A stretch of 64,000 nt of DNA, from the NCBI RefSeq assembly GCF_900111105.1, contig NZ_FOGC01000009.1, positions 1 through 64,000 of the forward strand, written 5' to 3'. The DNA is from Rosenbergiella nectarea (GTDB taxonomy: Bacteria > Pseudomonadota > Gammaproteobacteria > Enterobacterales > Enterobacteriaceae). Below, piece after piece: positions 35,305 through 43,189 of the stretch. Each line of letters begins with the position of its first letter. The stretch's first letter is position 1. Both the position numbers and the translations under genes were made by a program. Below the pieces are notes generated by a model. It saw only the letters and a list, made by a program, of their open reading frames with translations, was not told the DNA's origin and ran no database searches.

Positions 35305-37137
35305 ATGTGTGGAATAGTGGGTGCGGTAGCACAACGTGATATTGCTGAAATTTTAGTAGAAGGACTACGCCGTTTAGAGTATCGCGGTTATGACTCTTCT
35401 GGCTTGGCAGTGGCTGATCAACAGGGTCATCTAACGCGCGTTCGTCGTTTAGGTAAGGTGCAGGCGCTGGTGGATGCCGTTGAGCAGCAACCGGTCACCG
35501 GAGGCACAGGCATTGCCCATACACGTTGGGCCACACACGGTGTTCCTTCCGAAGTGAACGCTCACCCACATGTATCTCACAATATTGTATTGGTGCATAA
35601 CGGTATCATCGAGAACCACGATGAGTTACGCCCAGCACTGTTGGCCGATGGCTACGTTTTTACCTCACAAACTGATACCGAAGTGGTTGCTCACTTAATC
35701 CACCAGCAGCAGAAAATGCACGGTGGTAGCTTACGTGAAGTAGTACAACGCGTGATCAAATTATTGCGTGGTGCCTACGGCATGGTCATTATGGACAGCA
35801 ACGATCCCTCAGTGCTGGTAGCCGCACGTTCAGGCAGCCCACTGGTGATTGGTTTAGGCGTGGGTGAGAATTTTGTGGCGTCTGACCAATTGGCGTTATT
35901 ACCGGTCACCCGTCGTTTTATCTTTTTAGAAGAAGGTGATGTGGCTGAAGTGACTCGCCGCACCGTGACCCTATTCCAACGTGATGAAACGCCTGTGACC
36001 CGCGCAGTGATTGAGTCCTCTGCTCAATATGATGCTGGCGATAAAGGTCTTTACCGTCACTATATGCAAAAAGAGATCTATGAGCAGCCGATCGCGATTA
36101 AAAACACCCTTCAGGGGCGTTTTCATGACGGGCAAATCGACCTCAGCGAATTAGGGGAATCCGGTCTTGCGCTACTCTCCCGGGCAAAACATATTCAAAT
36201 TGTCGCCTGTGGAACTTCTTACAACTCCGGTTTAGTCTCCCGTTACTGGTTTGAGGCGATTGCTGGCGTTCCTTGCGATGTCGAGATCGCCTCAGAATTC
36301 CGTTACCGTAAATCGGTGGTCCGTCCCGACAGTTTACTGATCACCCTATCGCAGTCTGGCGAAACGGCGGACACCCTTGCAGCACTTCGCTTATCCAAAG
36401 AGATTGGCTATTTAGGCGCGCTGACGATTTGTAACGTTAATGGCTCCTCTCTGGTACGCGAATCGGATATGGCCTTAATGACCAAGGCGGGTACTGAGAT
36501 CGGCGTGGCCTCGACCAAAGCTTTCACCACCCAATTAACCGTGTTATTGATGCTGGTGGCACAGATGGCTCGCCTAAACGGTAAGCCTGAAACGGTGGAA
36601 CATGAGATTATCCATGCGCTGCAAGCCTTACCCGGACGTATTGAGCAAATTTTATCGCAAGATAAAAACATCGAGAGCCTGGCAGAAGATTTTTCTGATA
36701 AGCATCACGCATTGTTCTTAGGTCGCGGCGATCAGTACCCTATCGCGATGGAAGGGGCGTTAAAGCTTAAAGAGATCTCCTATATTCATGCCGAAGCTTA
36801 TGCGGCGGGCGAGCTAAAACATGGGCCGTTGGCGCTGGTGGATGCCGATATGCCGGTAATTATTGTTGCGCCGAATAACGAACTACTGGAAAAGCTAAAG
36901 TCCAATATTGAAGAAGTCCGCGCGCGCGGTGGCTTGCTCTATGTTTTCGCCGATCAAGATGCCGGCTTTAGCGATAGCCCGAATATGAAAATTATTCCTC
37001 TGCCACATGTTGAAGAGGTACTCGCTCCGATTATCTATACCATCCCACTGCAGTTACTTTCTTACTACATTGCGCTGATTAAAGGCACTGATGTCGATCA
37101 ACCTCGTAACTTAGCGAAGTCGGTGACGGTGGAGTGA
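35305..37137 (+). CDS. glmS: glutamine-fructose-6-phosphate aminotransferase (isomerizing)
   Basis: First step of hexosamine synthesis: fructose 6-phosphate plus glutamine to glucosamine 6-phosphate. It has a class II glutaminase domain with nucleophile Cys2 (MCGIVGAV) and two SIS sugar-isomerase domains ([21 protein letters not shown]). The C terminus is [13 protein letters not shown]. It has 610 residues (E. coli 609 after Met removal is 608). The 3' end is the conserved attTn7 target, and a Tn7-like end lies 25 bases after the stop. Confidence 0.97.
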   Translation: MCGIVGAVAQRDIAEILVEGLRRLEYRGYDSSGLAVADQQGHLTRVRRLGKVQALVDAVEQQPVTGGTGIAHTRWATHGVPSEVNAHPHVSHNIVLVHNGIIENHDELRPALLADGYVFTSQTDTEVVAHLIHQQQKMHGGSLREVVQRVIKLLRGAYGMVIMDSNDPSVLVAARSGSPLVIGLGVGENFVASDQLALLPVTRRFIFLEEGDVAEVTRRTVTLFQRDETPVTRAVIESSAQYDAGDKGLYRHYMQKEIYEQPIAIKNTLQGRFHDGQIDLSELGESGLALLSRAKHIQIVACGTSYNSGLVSRYWFEAIAGVPCDVEIASEFRYRKSVVRPDSLLITLSQSGETADTLAALRLSKEIGYLGALTICNVNGSSLVRESDMALMTKAGTEIGVASTKAFTTQLTVLLMLVAQMARLNGKPETVEHEIIHALQALPGRIEQILSQDKNIESLAEDFSDKHHALFLGRGDQYPIAMEGALKLKEISYIHAEAYAAGELKHGPLALVDADMPVIIVAPNNELLEKLKSNIEEVRARGGLLYVFADQDAGFSDSPNMKIIPLPHVEEVLAPIIYTIPLQLLSYYIALIKGTDVDQPRNLAKSVTVE

Positions 37138-37162
37138 TGGTAAGGACGAATGAAACCCTAAT

Positions 37163-37250
37163 TGAGGGATGATAAAATAGTTGTAAAATGGACAAAATAG
37201 ATCTAAAGCGTGACAAAATAGATCTAAAATGAACAAAATATTTGTAAATT
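37163..37250 (+). repeat. Tn7-like right end with four TnsB-type sites
   Basis: Overlapping repeats of the form GACAAAATAGATCTAAA start at about 37171, 37191, 37212 and 37232, a 20-21 base period as in Tn7R. Sequence after them, through GAAAGCATACTGAGCTTTTTTT to an ATG at 37296, follows the Tn7 layout that leads into tnsA. A frame from that ATG (MSRNQTLLSW...) ends after 24 codons at 37370. Confidence 0.88.
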
Positions 37251-37340
37251 GAAAAAACTCAGTTTTGTTGCTTGAAAGCATACTGAGCTTTTTTTATGAG
37301 TAGAAACCAGACGTTACTCAGTTGGGTGGGTATTTACATT

Positions 37341-37437
37341 TACTTGATCACCCTTTCGCATTTTACTTGATAAGCCATTGGCAGATTACTTGGATACCTC
37401 CAAAAAAAACCGAGTAAATCATCCATCAGTCACTTGG
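37341..37437. repeat. 23-bp periodic repeats, possible end of a lost insertion sequence
   Basis: TACTTGA or TACTTGG occurs at 37341, 37364 and 37387, exactly 23 bases apart, with CACTTGG at 37431. On the minus strand the units read TCAAGTAAA-like. Such multiple terminal repeats resemble ends of IS21-family elements. No transposase gene is present. Confidence 0.45.
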
Positions 37438-37456
37438 ACGCATAACGATTCATGGT

Positions 37457-37581
37457 GTCAGAATTCATCTAAGCCATTTTGAGTCGTTTTGAGGGGGTAA
37501 GTCGTAGGATTTTATGGATTACGCCCCAGAATTGCTCTGAGGGCGTTTGAGCGGTGCGCGTAAGACTGCCTTATGTTAAAT
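37457..37581. repeat. direct repeat copy A (125 bp) beside the toxin-immunity pair
   Basis: Imperfect direct repeat of 38619-38744. Shared blocks include CAGAATTCATCTAAGCCATT, GCTCTGAGGGCGTTTGAGCG, GTGCGCGTAA and GCCTTATGTTAAAT. Each copy carries a TCTGAGG-type internal hairpin. The two copies flank the Tlde1 toxin and immunity genes in the same orientation. Confidence 0.85.
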
Positions 37582-37677
37582 CATTAGTTATAACGGAGAT
37601 CTCTTTTCCAGTGGATGTGCTTTTATCCTGCCGGAGTCTGGGGTGTAGACCTGAGCCTCAAAGGTTCATGTTTAGAG

Positions 37678-37953
37678 TTAACTTCTTATTTTTTTGAAAA
37701 AGAATTGTATTAGGTTATAAAAAATTATTGCGTAGATACTAATAACAGTTAGTAAAGATGTGAATGTTATAGGATCTGAGCCTTCTTCATAAGTGTTGCT
37801 CTGGTAGTTACTTAATAACTGGTAAGAATGATCTACAAGCCAACTCGTTATCGAATAAAGTGGCATTCCATAACTGGAAATAGTAAATGCTAAGATAAAA
37901 CAGAGTACGAAACCTGTTGTTTTTTTAACTAATTTTGCATTTATCAAAATCAC
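37678..37953 (-). CDS. probable immunity protein of the Tlde1-type toxin
   Basis: Small protein of about 91 residues. It has an N-terminal signal-anchor or signal peptide (TGFVLCFILAFTISSYGMP), a hydrophilic middle part and a C-terminal membrane helix (FTSLLTVISIYAIIFYNLIQ). I chose GTG 37953 because AAGGG lies 4 bases upstream; a longer frame begins with TTG at 37971. It overlaps the 3' end of the toxin gene by 29 bases, so the two are co-translated. Position, size and periplasm-facing topology fit an immunity protein against a periplasmic cell-wall toxin. I do not recognise its family. Confidence 0.6.
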   Translation of the reverse strand: MILINAKLVKKTTGFVLCFILAFTISSYGMPLYSITSWLVDHSYQLLSNYQSNTYEEGSDPITFTSLLTVISIYAIIFYNLIQFFFKKIRS

Positions 37954-38455
37954 TTTTCCCTTGAACGTCAACGTATCCGTATGCCATGAGACCCGAATTA
38001 GAGTTTGGAACTCGAACTTTTTTACGATGGATGAGGTTCTTCCTAACTTTATAAAAATCGTTTCTTTTTAAGAATGTAATGCACCCTTCACTTAGTCCAG
38101 AACCATCAGGCCGTAGTGGATGAAGACGAAATCCACCACGTGAAACACCGTTGATAAACACGTTATCACTCATGGTGCTTGAATTGAAAAGAGCAAACCA
38201 CTCTGAATGATTAGAACCATTCCATAGGTCGATAGCCCAACCTCTAATTTTGTTTGCCAGACTACCTTCTGGACGATCAATAATCCAATATCTTCCTACT
38301 GGAATGGCGCTGTTTGGAAGATATGTACAGTTCGGATTATTTGTGTAGGGTTTCTGTCCAGAAAAAACGGGGAAAGTTCCAACTCCATAAACGTGCAATT
38401 TAGCTTCACCACCGCCTTTCGTCAGATCGTCATAGCTCATTCTCATAATTTGCAT
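37925..38455 (-). CDS. Tlde1-family L,D-transpeptidase-like toxin (type VI effector type)
   Basis: A 176-residue protein with the Tlde1 (DUF2778) pattern: N-terminal KLHVYGVGTFPVFSG strand, IPVGRYWIIDRP, and the catalytic region FRLHPLRPDGSGLSEGCITF with His112 and Cys125, the HxxxSxGC-type dyad of L,D-transpeptidase-like enzymes. In Salmonella, Tlde1 is a type VI effector that cuts or exchanges peptidoglycan peptides in the target periplasm. It has no signal peptide, as expected for injected effectors. ATG 38455 has AAAAGGATA upstream. It lies in the Tn7-like element and overlaps its likely immunity gene. No type VI genes are in the window. Confidence 0.8.
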   Translation of the reverse strand: MQIMRMSYDDLTKGGGEAKLHVYGVGTFPVFSGQKPYTNNPNCTYLPNSAIPVGRYWIIDRPEGSLANKIRGWAIDLWNGSNHSEWFALFNSSTMSDNVFINGVSRGGFRLHPLRPDGSGLSEGCITFLKRNDFYKVRKNLIHRKKVRVPNSNSGLMAYGYVDVQGKSDFDKCKIS

Positions 38456-38618
38456 CTGTTATATCCTTTTGAATATGAAATTTTAATGATGATATCAGGC
38501 GAAGGTTAGATATTTTTTGATCTGGATTTATACATAGGTGATACAAAAAAATTACATCTAAATACTTTACGTTTTGGAAAAAGAGATGAGTTTGCTATAC
38601 AGCCAACTAGATCTATTG

Positions 38619-38744
38619 GTCAGAATTCATCTAAGCCATTCTGAGACGTTTTAAGGGGGTAAGACGGTGCAGTTTTACCCGTTACGCCTCAGAATCGCTC
38701 TGAGGGCGTTTGAGCGGTGCGCGTAAAACCGCCTTATGTTAAAT
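38619..38744. repeat. direct repeat copy B (126 bp)
   Basis: Second copy of the repeat at 37457-37581, same orientation, with its 5' edge about 160 bases beyond the toxin start codon. It contains CGCCTCAGA-ATCGC-TCTGAGGGCG, a hairpin. It fills most of the gap between the toxin and the 63-residue membrane protein gene. Confidence 0.85.
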
Positions 38745-38752
38745 ACCAGTGT

Positions 38753-38944
38753 TTAACGGTGAATTGTTAGTAACAAAAAGAACGAAAAGAGCAGTCCTAC
38801 TATCGCGCATAGAGTTATGTATTTATTTAGCGAAATACGTAACGGTAATCGACCAGTCCTGATCATAGTGGCATAAAAAAGGCTTCCCCACAGAATGCTG
38901 AAAACACCCGCACAAACCAAAAATTCCAAAAGATATTTTTCCAT
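38753..38944 (-). CDS. small two-helix membrane protein of unknown function
   Basis: A 63-residue protein with two hydrophobic helices (LEFLVCAGVFSILWGSLFYA and YITLCAIVGLLFSFFLLLTI) joined by a basic loop. I chose ATG 38944 because AGAGGG lies 5 bases upstream; the longer frame to 39010 has no support. It stands right beside direct repeat B inside the Tn7-like element. It could be an orphan immunity protein left from an earlier toxin pair, or an unrelated cargo gene. I do not recognise its family. Confidence 0.5.
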   Translation of the reverse strand: MEKYLLEFLVCAGVFSILWGSLFYATMIRTGRLPLRISLNKYITLCAIVGLLFSFFLLLTIHR

Positions 38945-39102
38945 AATAACCCTCTGTAAAATATAAAAAATATTTAATTTATTAGTATTATGGCCTTTCG
39001 AAGATGACAATCAAAAGAGTCGTGTTAGAGGGGATTATGTTAAGCAATAAGCCTCTTAATATTTAAAAATAATGTCACTGTACCTAAAAGTATTGAATCC
39101 AT

Positions 39103-39249
39103 TTTAGATCTAATTTGTCATTTTTCAGAAAGTGATTCCTGAAGGTGAGTAGACTCACTTTATATCTATTTTGTTACTTTCTGAGAAATTGATACCACGG
39201 AACAAGCTTAGGAGAGTGATTCATTTTAGATCTATTTTGTCATCCCACC
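39103..39249 (-). repeat. Tn7-like left end with three spaced TnsB-type sites
   Basis: Sites matching the right-end repeat in inverse orientation are at 39103-39119 (TTTAGATCTAATTTGTC), 39159-39175 (TTTATATCTATTTTGTT) and 39225-39241 (TTTAGATCTATTTTGTC), spaced by 56 and 66 bases as in Tn7L. The terminus is GTCATCCCACC, whose complement GGTGGGAT corresponds to TGAGGGAT at the right end. Confidence 0.88.
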
Positions 39250-39561
39250 CTAACGTGCGGTGATATTAACGTTTGATATTTTTTAGCCTCCTTCTATGCT
39301 GAAAAGTAAGTAGGAGGCTAGATAGGTCAGATACAACTAAACCGCGAGCCTCTAAAGATAAAAATCTTGAAAAGAGGCGTTGGCTAGGCACACAAGAGAG
39401 GTTACGTCTCACTGCCGTCCCCCTGCAACGAAACCTTTTGTCCGAGGGACGCGCTAAGATTTAGTCGTCAAAAAGCCATTCCATCGGATGCATGGGGATA
39501 TGCTTGAAGTGGAATACTTTTACTTATTTGAATCACCCTATTATATTCATGAGACACCCTT
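39250..39561. other. intergenic stretch with several predicted hairpins
   Basis: No gene is supported. Three stem pairs follow one another: TAGCCTCCT/AGGAGGCTA (39284-39320, perfect 9 bp, 19-base loop), GCCTCT/AGAGGC near 39352-39383 with an inner AAGAT/ATCTT, and GTCCC/GGGAC near 39417-39450. None has a clear T-run. The region could be structured RNA, the old attTn7-distal flank, or remnants of another mobile-element end. Confidence 0.3.
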
Positions 39562-41916
39562 TTATTTCCGTATTAATCTTAGTCCGTTTGCAACAACTAG
39601 AAGGCTGGCACCAACATCAGCAAATACAGCCATCCACATAGTTCCCATCCCCATAAACGTGAGCACCAGGAATACGACTTTAATACCTAGTGAAAGGCTA
39701 ATATTTTGCACAAGTAAGCGATAGGTTTGTTGGGATAATTTTACAAAGGTGGGGATTTTACGTAGGTCATCATCCATTAGGGCTACATCTGCCGTTTCAA
39801 TCGCTGTATCAGTACCCATGGCTCCCATAGCAAAACCGATATCCGCTGCAGCGAGCGCCGGAGCATCATTGATGCCATCACCCACCATTCCGGTAATACC
39901 GGTCCGTGAGTACTCTTCAATTGCACGATGCTTATCTTCTGGCAATTGATTCCCTCTAGCCTCATCGATACCAACCTGCGAGGCGATTGCTTGGGCCGTA
40001 TACGGGTTATCACCCGTTAGCATAATTGTTGTCACGCCAAGTTTGTGAAGCTGTTCAATAGCGTCACGGCTAGAATCTTTAACAGTGTCTGCAACAGCGA
40101 ACAATCCTAGCACTTGCTTACCATCATTGAGCAGAATGACGGTTTTACCCTGTCCCTCTAATTTTTTTACCGTTGATTTAATCTCGGATGGACAAGTGAA
40201 GCGCTCTTCTATCAAACGTAGATTACCCAGGTAAAAATTCTTACCTGAAATAACGCCATGAATACCTCGTCCAACGATCGCTTCAAAGTGTTCAACATCG
40301 TGCTTTTTCAAATCAGTAGTGGCATTCACGATTGCCTGAGAAACAGGATGGTCTGAGTAACTCGCGAGGCTGGCAGCAGTGGTGCGTACTTCAAGCTCTC
40401 TCCACCCATTGAAAACCATCATCTCGGTTTGTATTGGTTTCCCATGAGTAATATTCCCTGTTTTATCCAGCGCCAGTGTTTTTAGCTTACGTCCCTGCTC
40501 AAGGTAAGCACCACCTTTGATGAGTATTCCTCTACGAGCCGCTGCAGTAAGTCCACTAACAATCGTTACTGGCGTAGAAATAACTAGCGCGCATGGACAC
40601 GCAATAACAAGCATAACCAAAGCTTTATAAATCCACTCCTGCCATGTACCTGCCCCAACCAATGGTGGTAATACCGCAACAGTAACAGCGATACCTATGA
40701 CGACCGGGGTATAAATCTGGGAGAAACGGTCAACGAAACGTTGTGTGGCCGCTTTGGCGCCTTGTGCCTGCTCAACAGCACGGATAATACGTGCAAGGGT
40801 CGTGTTATTCGCAGCGGCTGTGACTTTATATTCAAAAGAGCCTGACTGGTTTATTGTTCCAGCAAATACTGCATCACCCGCGCTTTTATCAATAGGCATA
40901 CTTTCACCTGTAATTGGCGCTTGATTAATAGTGGATTGGCCTTTAACGATTTCTCCGTCTAACCCGATTCGTTCGCCTGGTTTTATTCTGACAATGCTAT
41001 GTAGTTGTACGCTACTGGCATCGACTTCCTGCCATGTTCCATCAGTTTGTTGGACTACTGCAGTTTCAGGAGCCAGGGTCATCAAGGAACTTATTGCATT
41101 TCTAGCTCTGTCGAGTGATTTTGCTTCGATCAACTCAGCGATAGTGAATAACACCATAACCATTGCCGCTTCTGGCCACTGACCGAGGAGCATAGCGCCA
41201 GTCACCGCAATGCTCATTAATGCATTAATATTCAAGTTACCATTTCGAATCGAAATCCACCCTTTTTTGTAGGTTGTCAGACCACAAGAAAACACAGCTA
41301 TCAGAGCCAACCCAGCTTCGAGCCAACTAGGCAAAGCCGTCCATTGTATGACTTCGGCGGCGAGAGCCGCCACGCCAGCGATAGCTAATGGCCACCAATG
41401 ATTTTTTTTCACTTGAGTGTTTTTCTTTTTACTCACATTACCTGAAACTTCTGGCTCAAACCCCAACGAGCGAATTGCGCCCATGATCGACTGAAGTGAA
41501 TTCGGTGTGTGTGTGACAGTCAAGACACGCTGCATCAAATTGAAATCAAGGTCTTTGACAGTGCTCATACTCCCCAATTTCTTTTTGATAAGATTTTCCT
41601 CAACAGGACAATCCATCTGCATGATACGAATTTCTGTTCGTATCCCATTAGCGACGCTCTTCGGGCTTACTAAGCTATCCAAGTGCTCAGGGACAGCTGA
41701 ACAACAATCCTCTGCATGACCCTGTTTTCCGTTAATAGGTTCTTGCTCGGCATCAATATCGCTACCTCTTTTGTGTGTATGTACTGTCTGGGAGTGCTCC
41801 TCACTCAATATTTCCGAATGATCACCCAGAAGATCTTTTGCCGAATGAAGCTTCTCATTGCAATGGTCTGTATCACATTCTATGGACTTTGTATTATCTT
41901 TCGAGCGACCACACAT
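39562..41916 (-). CDS. cadA: Cd2+/Zn2+/Pb2+-exporting P-type ATPase
   Basis: P1B-type heavy-metal efflux pump of 784 residues. The N terminus is rich in His and Cys (DTDHCNEK, HAEDCCSAV). A heavy-metal domain with MDCPVEE follows, then the TGES actuator motif, the CPC metal-binding helix (VIACPCALVIS), the HP motif in SDHPVSQAI and TGDNPYTA/GDGINDAPALA. The phosphorylation motif reads DKTGNIT instead of DKTGTIT; the catalytic Asp484 is kept but the next-but-three Thr is Asn488. I chose ATG 41916 because GAGGAG lies 6 bases upstream. It is divergent from cadR. Confidence 0.92.
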   Translation of the reverse strand: MCGRSKDNTKSIECDTDHCNEKLHSAKDLLGDHSEILSEEHSQTVHTHKRGSDIDAEQEPINGKQGHAEDCCSAVPEHLDSLVSPKSVANGIRTEIRIMQMDCPVEENLIKKKLGSMSTVKDLDFNLMQRVLTVTHTPNSLQSIMGAIRSLGFEPEVSGNVSKKKNTQVKKNHWWPLAIAGVAALAAEVIQWTALPSWLEAGLALIAVFSCGLTTYKKGWISIRNGNLNINALMSIAVTGAMLLGQWPEAAMVMVLFTIAELIEAKSLDRARNAISSLMTLAPETAVVQQTDGTWQEVDASSVQLHSIVRIKPGERIGLDGEIVKGQSTINQAPITGESMPIDKSAGDAVFAGTINQSGSFEYKVTAAANNTTLARIIRAVEQAQGAKAATQRFVDRFSQIYTPVVIGIAVTVAVLPPLVGAGTWQEWIYKALVMLVIACPCALVISTPVTIVSGLTAAARRGILIKGGAYLEQGRKLKTLALDKTGNITHGKPIQTEMMVFNGWRELEVRTTAASLASYSDHPVSQAIVNATTDLKKHDVEHFEAIVGRGIHGVISGKNFYLGNLRLIEERFTCPSEIKSTVKKLEGQGKTVILLNDGKQVLGLFAVADTVKDSSRDAIEQLHKLGVTTIMLTGDNPYTAQAIASQVGIDEARGNQLPEDKHRAIEEYSRTGITGMVGDGINDAPALAAADIGFAMGAMGTDTAIETADVALMDDDLRKIPTFVKLSQQTYRLLVQNISLSLGIKVVFLVLTFMGMGTMWMAVFADVGASLLVVANGLRLIRK

Positions 41917-41948
41917 ATTCATCTCCTCGTCTGTTAGCTATACTCGAT

Positions 41949-41979
41949 ATTGGAAACCCTGAACTTGCTACAGGGTCAA
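41949..41979 (-). promoter_or_regulatory. CadR operator and cadA promoter
   Basis: On the minus strand TTGACC (41974-41979) and TCCAAT (41949-41954) are separated by 19 bases, the long spacer typical of MerR-family promoters. The spacer holds the dyad ACCCT-N11-AGGGT (41956-41976). CadR bound with metal would twist this DNA and switch on cadA. Confidence 0.8.
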
Positions 41980-41996
41980 GTACATAAGCGCGAGAT

Positions 41997-42449
41997 ATGA
42001 AAATTGGTGAACTAGCACGTAAGACGGGTTATTCAGTGGAAACTATTCGTTATTATGAAAAAAAGGGTTTACTCCCGGCACCGCTACGTAATTTTGAAAA
42101 TAATTACCGTCAGTACAGTAGCGCTCATCTAGAAAAGTTACTCTTCATTCGACGGTGTCGGTCTCTCGATATGACTCACGAAGAGATTCTGTCGTTACAA
42201 CGTAGCATCGACATCCCAAATAGCCAATGTGGGCCTATTGATGAAGTCATTCGTACCCACCTTTTACATGTTCAGCAGCGTATTCAGGAATTGCTTACTC
42301 TTGAAACTCAGCTCAAAGAGCTTAGGGATTATTGTAACTCAGACCGAAAAGTTAACGAATGTGGGATAGTGAAGAAGTTAACGCTTAGTGAAAAAAACAG
42401 CGCTACTCTTTATTCACTTGAGAAAGGACACTTGAAAGGATCTCATTAA
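41997..42449 (+). CDS. cadR: MerR-family Cd/Pb-responsive regulator
   Basis: Metal-sensing activator. The N-terminal MerR helix-turn-helix is MKIGELARKTGYSVETIRYY with the wing after it; a long dimerisation helix follows. The metal-binding cysteines Cys78 (SQCGP), Cys113 (DYCNS) and Cys122 (NECGI) match the CadR/PbrR three-Cys pattern rather than ZntR or CueR. At 150 residues it has the usual length. It is divergent from cadA with the operator between them. Confidence 0.9.
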   Translation: MKIGELARKTGYSVETIRYYEKKGLLPAPLRNFENNYRQYSSAHLEKLLFIRRCRSLDMTHEEILSLQRSIDIPNSQCGPIDEVIRTHLLHVQQRIQELLTLETQLKELRDYCNSDRKVNECGIVKKLTLSEKNSATLYSLEKGHLKGSH

Positions 42450-43189
42450 CACTGAACGCTAATATAATAAAGAGACCCCATTCACGAAAAAAGTAAAAAC
42501 CCACTATCTTTTTACATATGTTATCTACAAGGGATAGAGTATTTTAACTTTCTTTATCAAATATAGGGTTAATGGTGATACTATATTACCCTTGTTTTTT
42601 CTCTTAATAGTTAATTTTTTGTCGTGGAAAAATATTCTTTTTATATATTTTAATAGCGAGATAATAGGTAACTTATCTTTGGTTTTTTGTTGAGTTTATT
42701 AATGTTGAATATTATTAATCCCCACTTTTATTAATAGTAGATGTTTGTCAATTAATGGCAGAGGGTTCTATTAAAACAAAGATTAGAGTTAGGTAAAAGG
42801 AAAGGTGATAATTAAATCTTTGAACGATGAATCATATCCCGTTCATCGAGTTAGCATTGAGGGCTACTATGATGATCGGCCAATCAGCTTCTGGGCGAAG
42901 TTCAGCTACCCGGTATTGGCATTATTTTTCCTCATTTTGTTATGTTCAAGAAATGGCGAAGCCTAACCGATCTCGATAATCAATCCAACTCGAAACATAT
43001 TAAAGAGTTAATAAGTGTTTTGGATGATTATTTTAGGGAATTCGGTTTAGTTAAACAGACTACTTTGCCTTAGCCCGAAAACGCAATACGGTTTGTAATG
43101 GCTGTAGAAAAGCTTACCGAAAGAAACGTTAATAAGGGGCAATATGACCTACCGCTTATTGCCACGCTATTCAGAGCTGCCTCTCGACG
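42450..43189. other. AT-rich gap with a possible degraded gene
   Basis: Very AT-rich to about 42800, with no sign of RNA genes. From 42805 coding-like sequence appears in two overlapping frames (see the small frame at 42805-42966). A second open frame runs to a TAG near 43074 and reads HFVMFKKWRSLTDLDNQ. The second frame lacks a good start. A frameshifted remnant is possible. The last bases lead into the 3' end of azlD. Confidence 0.35.
42805..42966 (+). CDS. possible small membrane protein (53 residues)
   Basis: GTG start with AAGGAAAG just upstream. The first 30 residues are polar (VHRVSIEGYYDDRPISFW) and the last part is hydrophobic (PVLALFFLILLC). No family recognised. It may be a real small gene or the 5' part of a frameshifted one. 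Confidence 0.3.
   Translation: MIIKSLNDESYPVHRVSIEGYYDDRPISFWAKFSYPVLALFFLILLCSRNGEA

Larger units (their letters stand above)
37163..39249. mobile_element. non-autonomous Tn7-like element at attTn7
   Basis: About 2.1 kb bounded by Tn7-type ends in the Tn7 arrangement. The right end next to glmS has four overlapping TnsB-type sites; the left end has three spaced sites. The right terminus TGAGGGAT begins 25 bases after the glmS stop, the distance used by Tn7. The flanking pentamers are CTAAT (37158-37162) and CTAAC (39250-39254), within a shared ACCCTAA, so the exact ends are uncertain by one or two bases. No tnsABCDE gene is present; only a possible 5' scrap of tnsA remains. The cargo is a Tlde1 toxin, its likely immunity gene and a small membrane protein. 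Confidence 0.85.

Noticed and set aside
37171-37250. A CRISPR array, because of regularly spaced short repeats
   Set aside because: The period is only 20-21 bases with no room for spacers, and the repeats match Tn7 TnsB-type sites.
37163-39249. A CRISPR-associated (CAST) transposon as the identity of the Tn7-like element
   Set aside because: No cas genes, no spacer array and no tniQ; insertion at attTn7 beside glmS fits classical Tn7 targeting.
39284-39320. TAGCCTCCT/AGGAGGCTA hairpin as a glmS or cadA terminator
   Set aside because: The T-run lies before the stem on the plus strand and becomes an A-run after it on the minus strand, so neither strand has a proper terminator.
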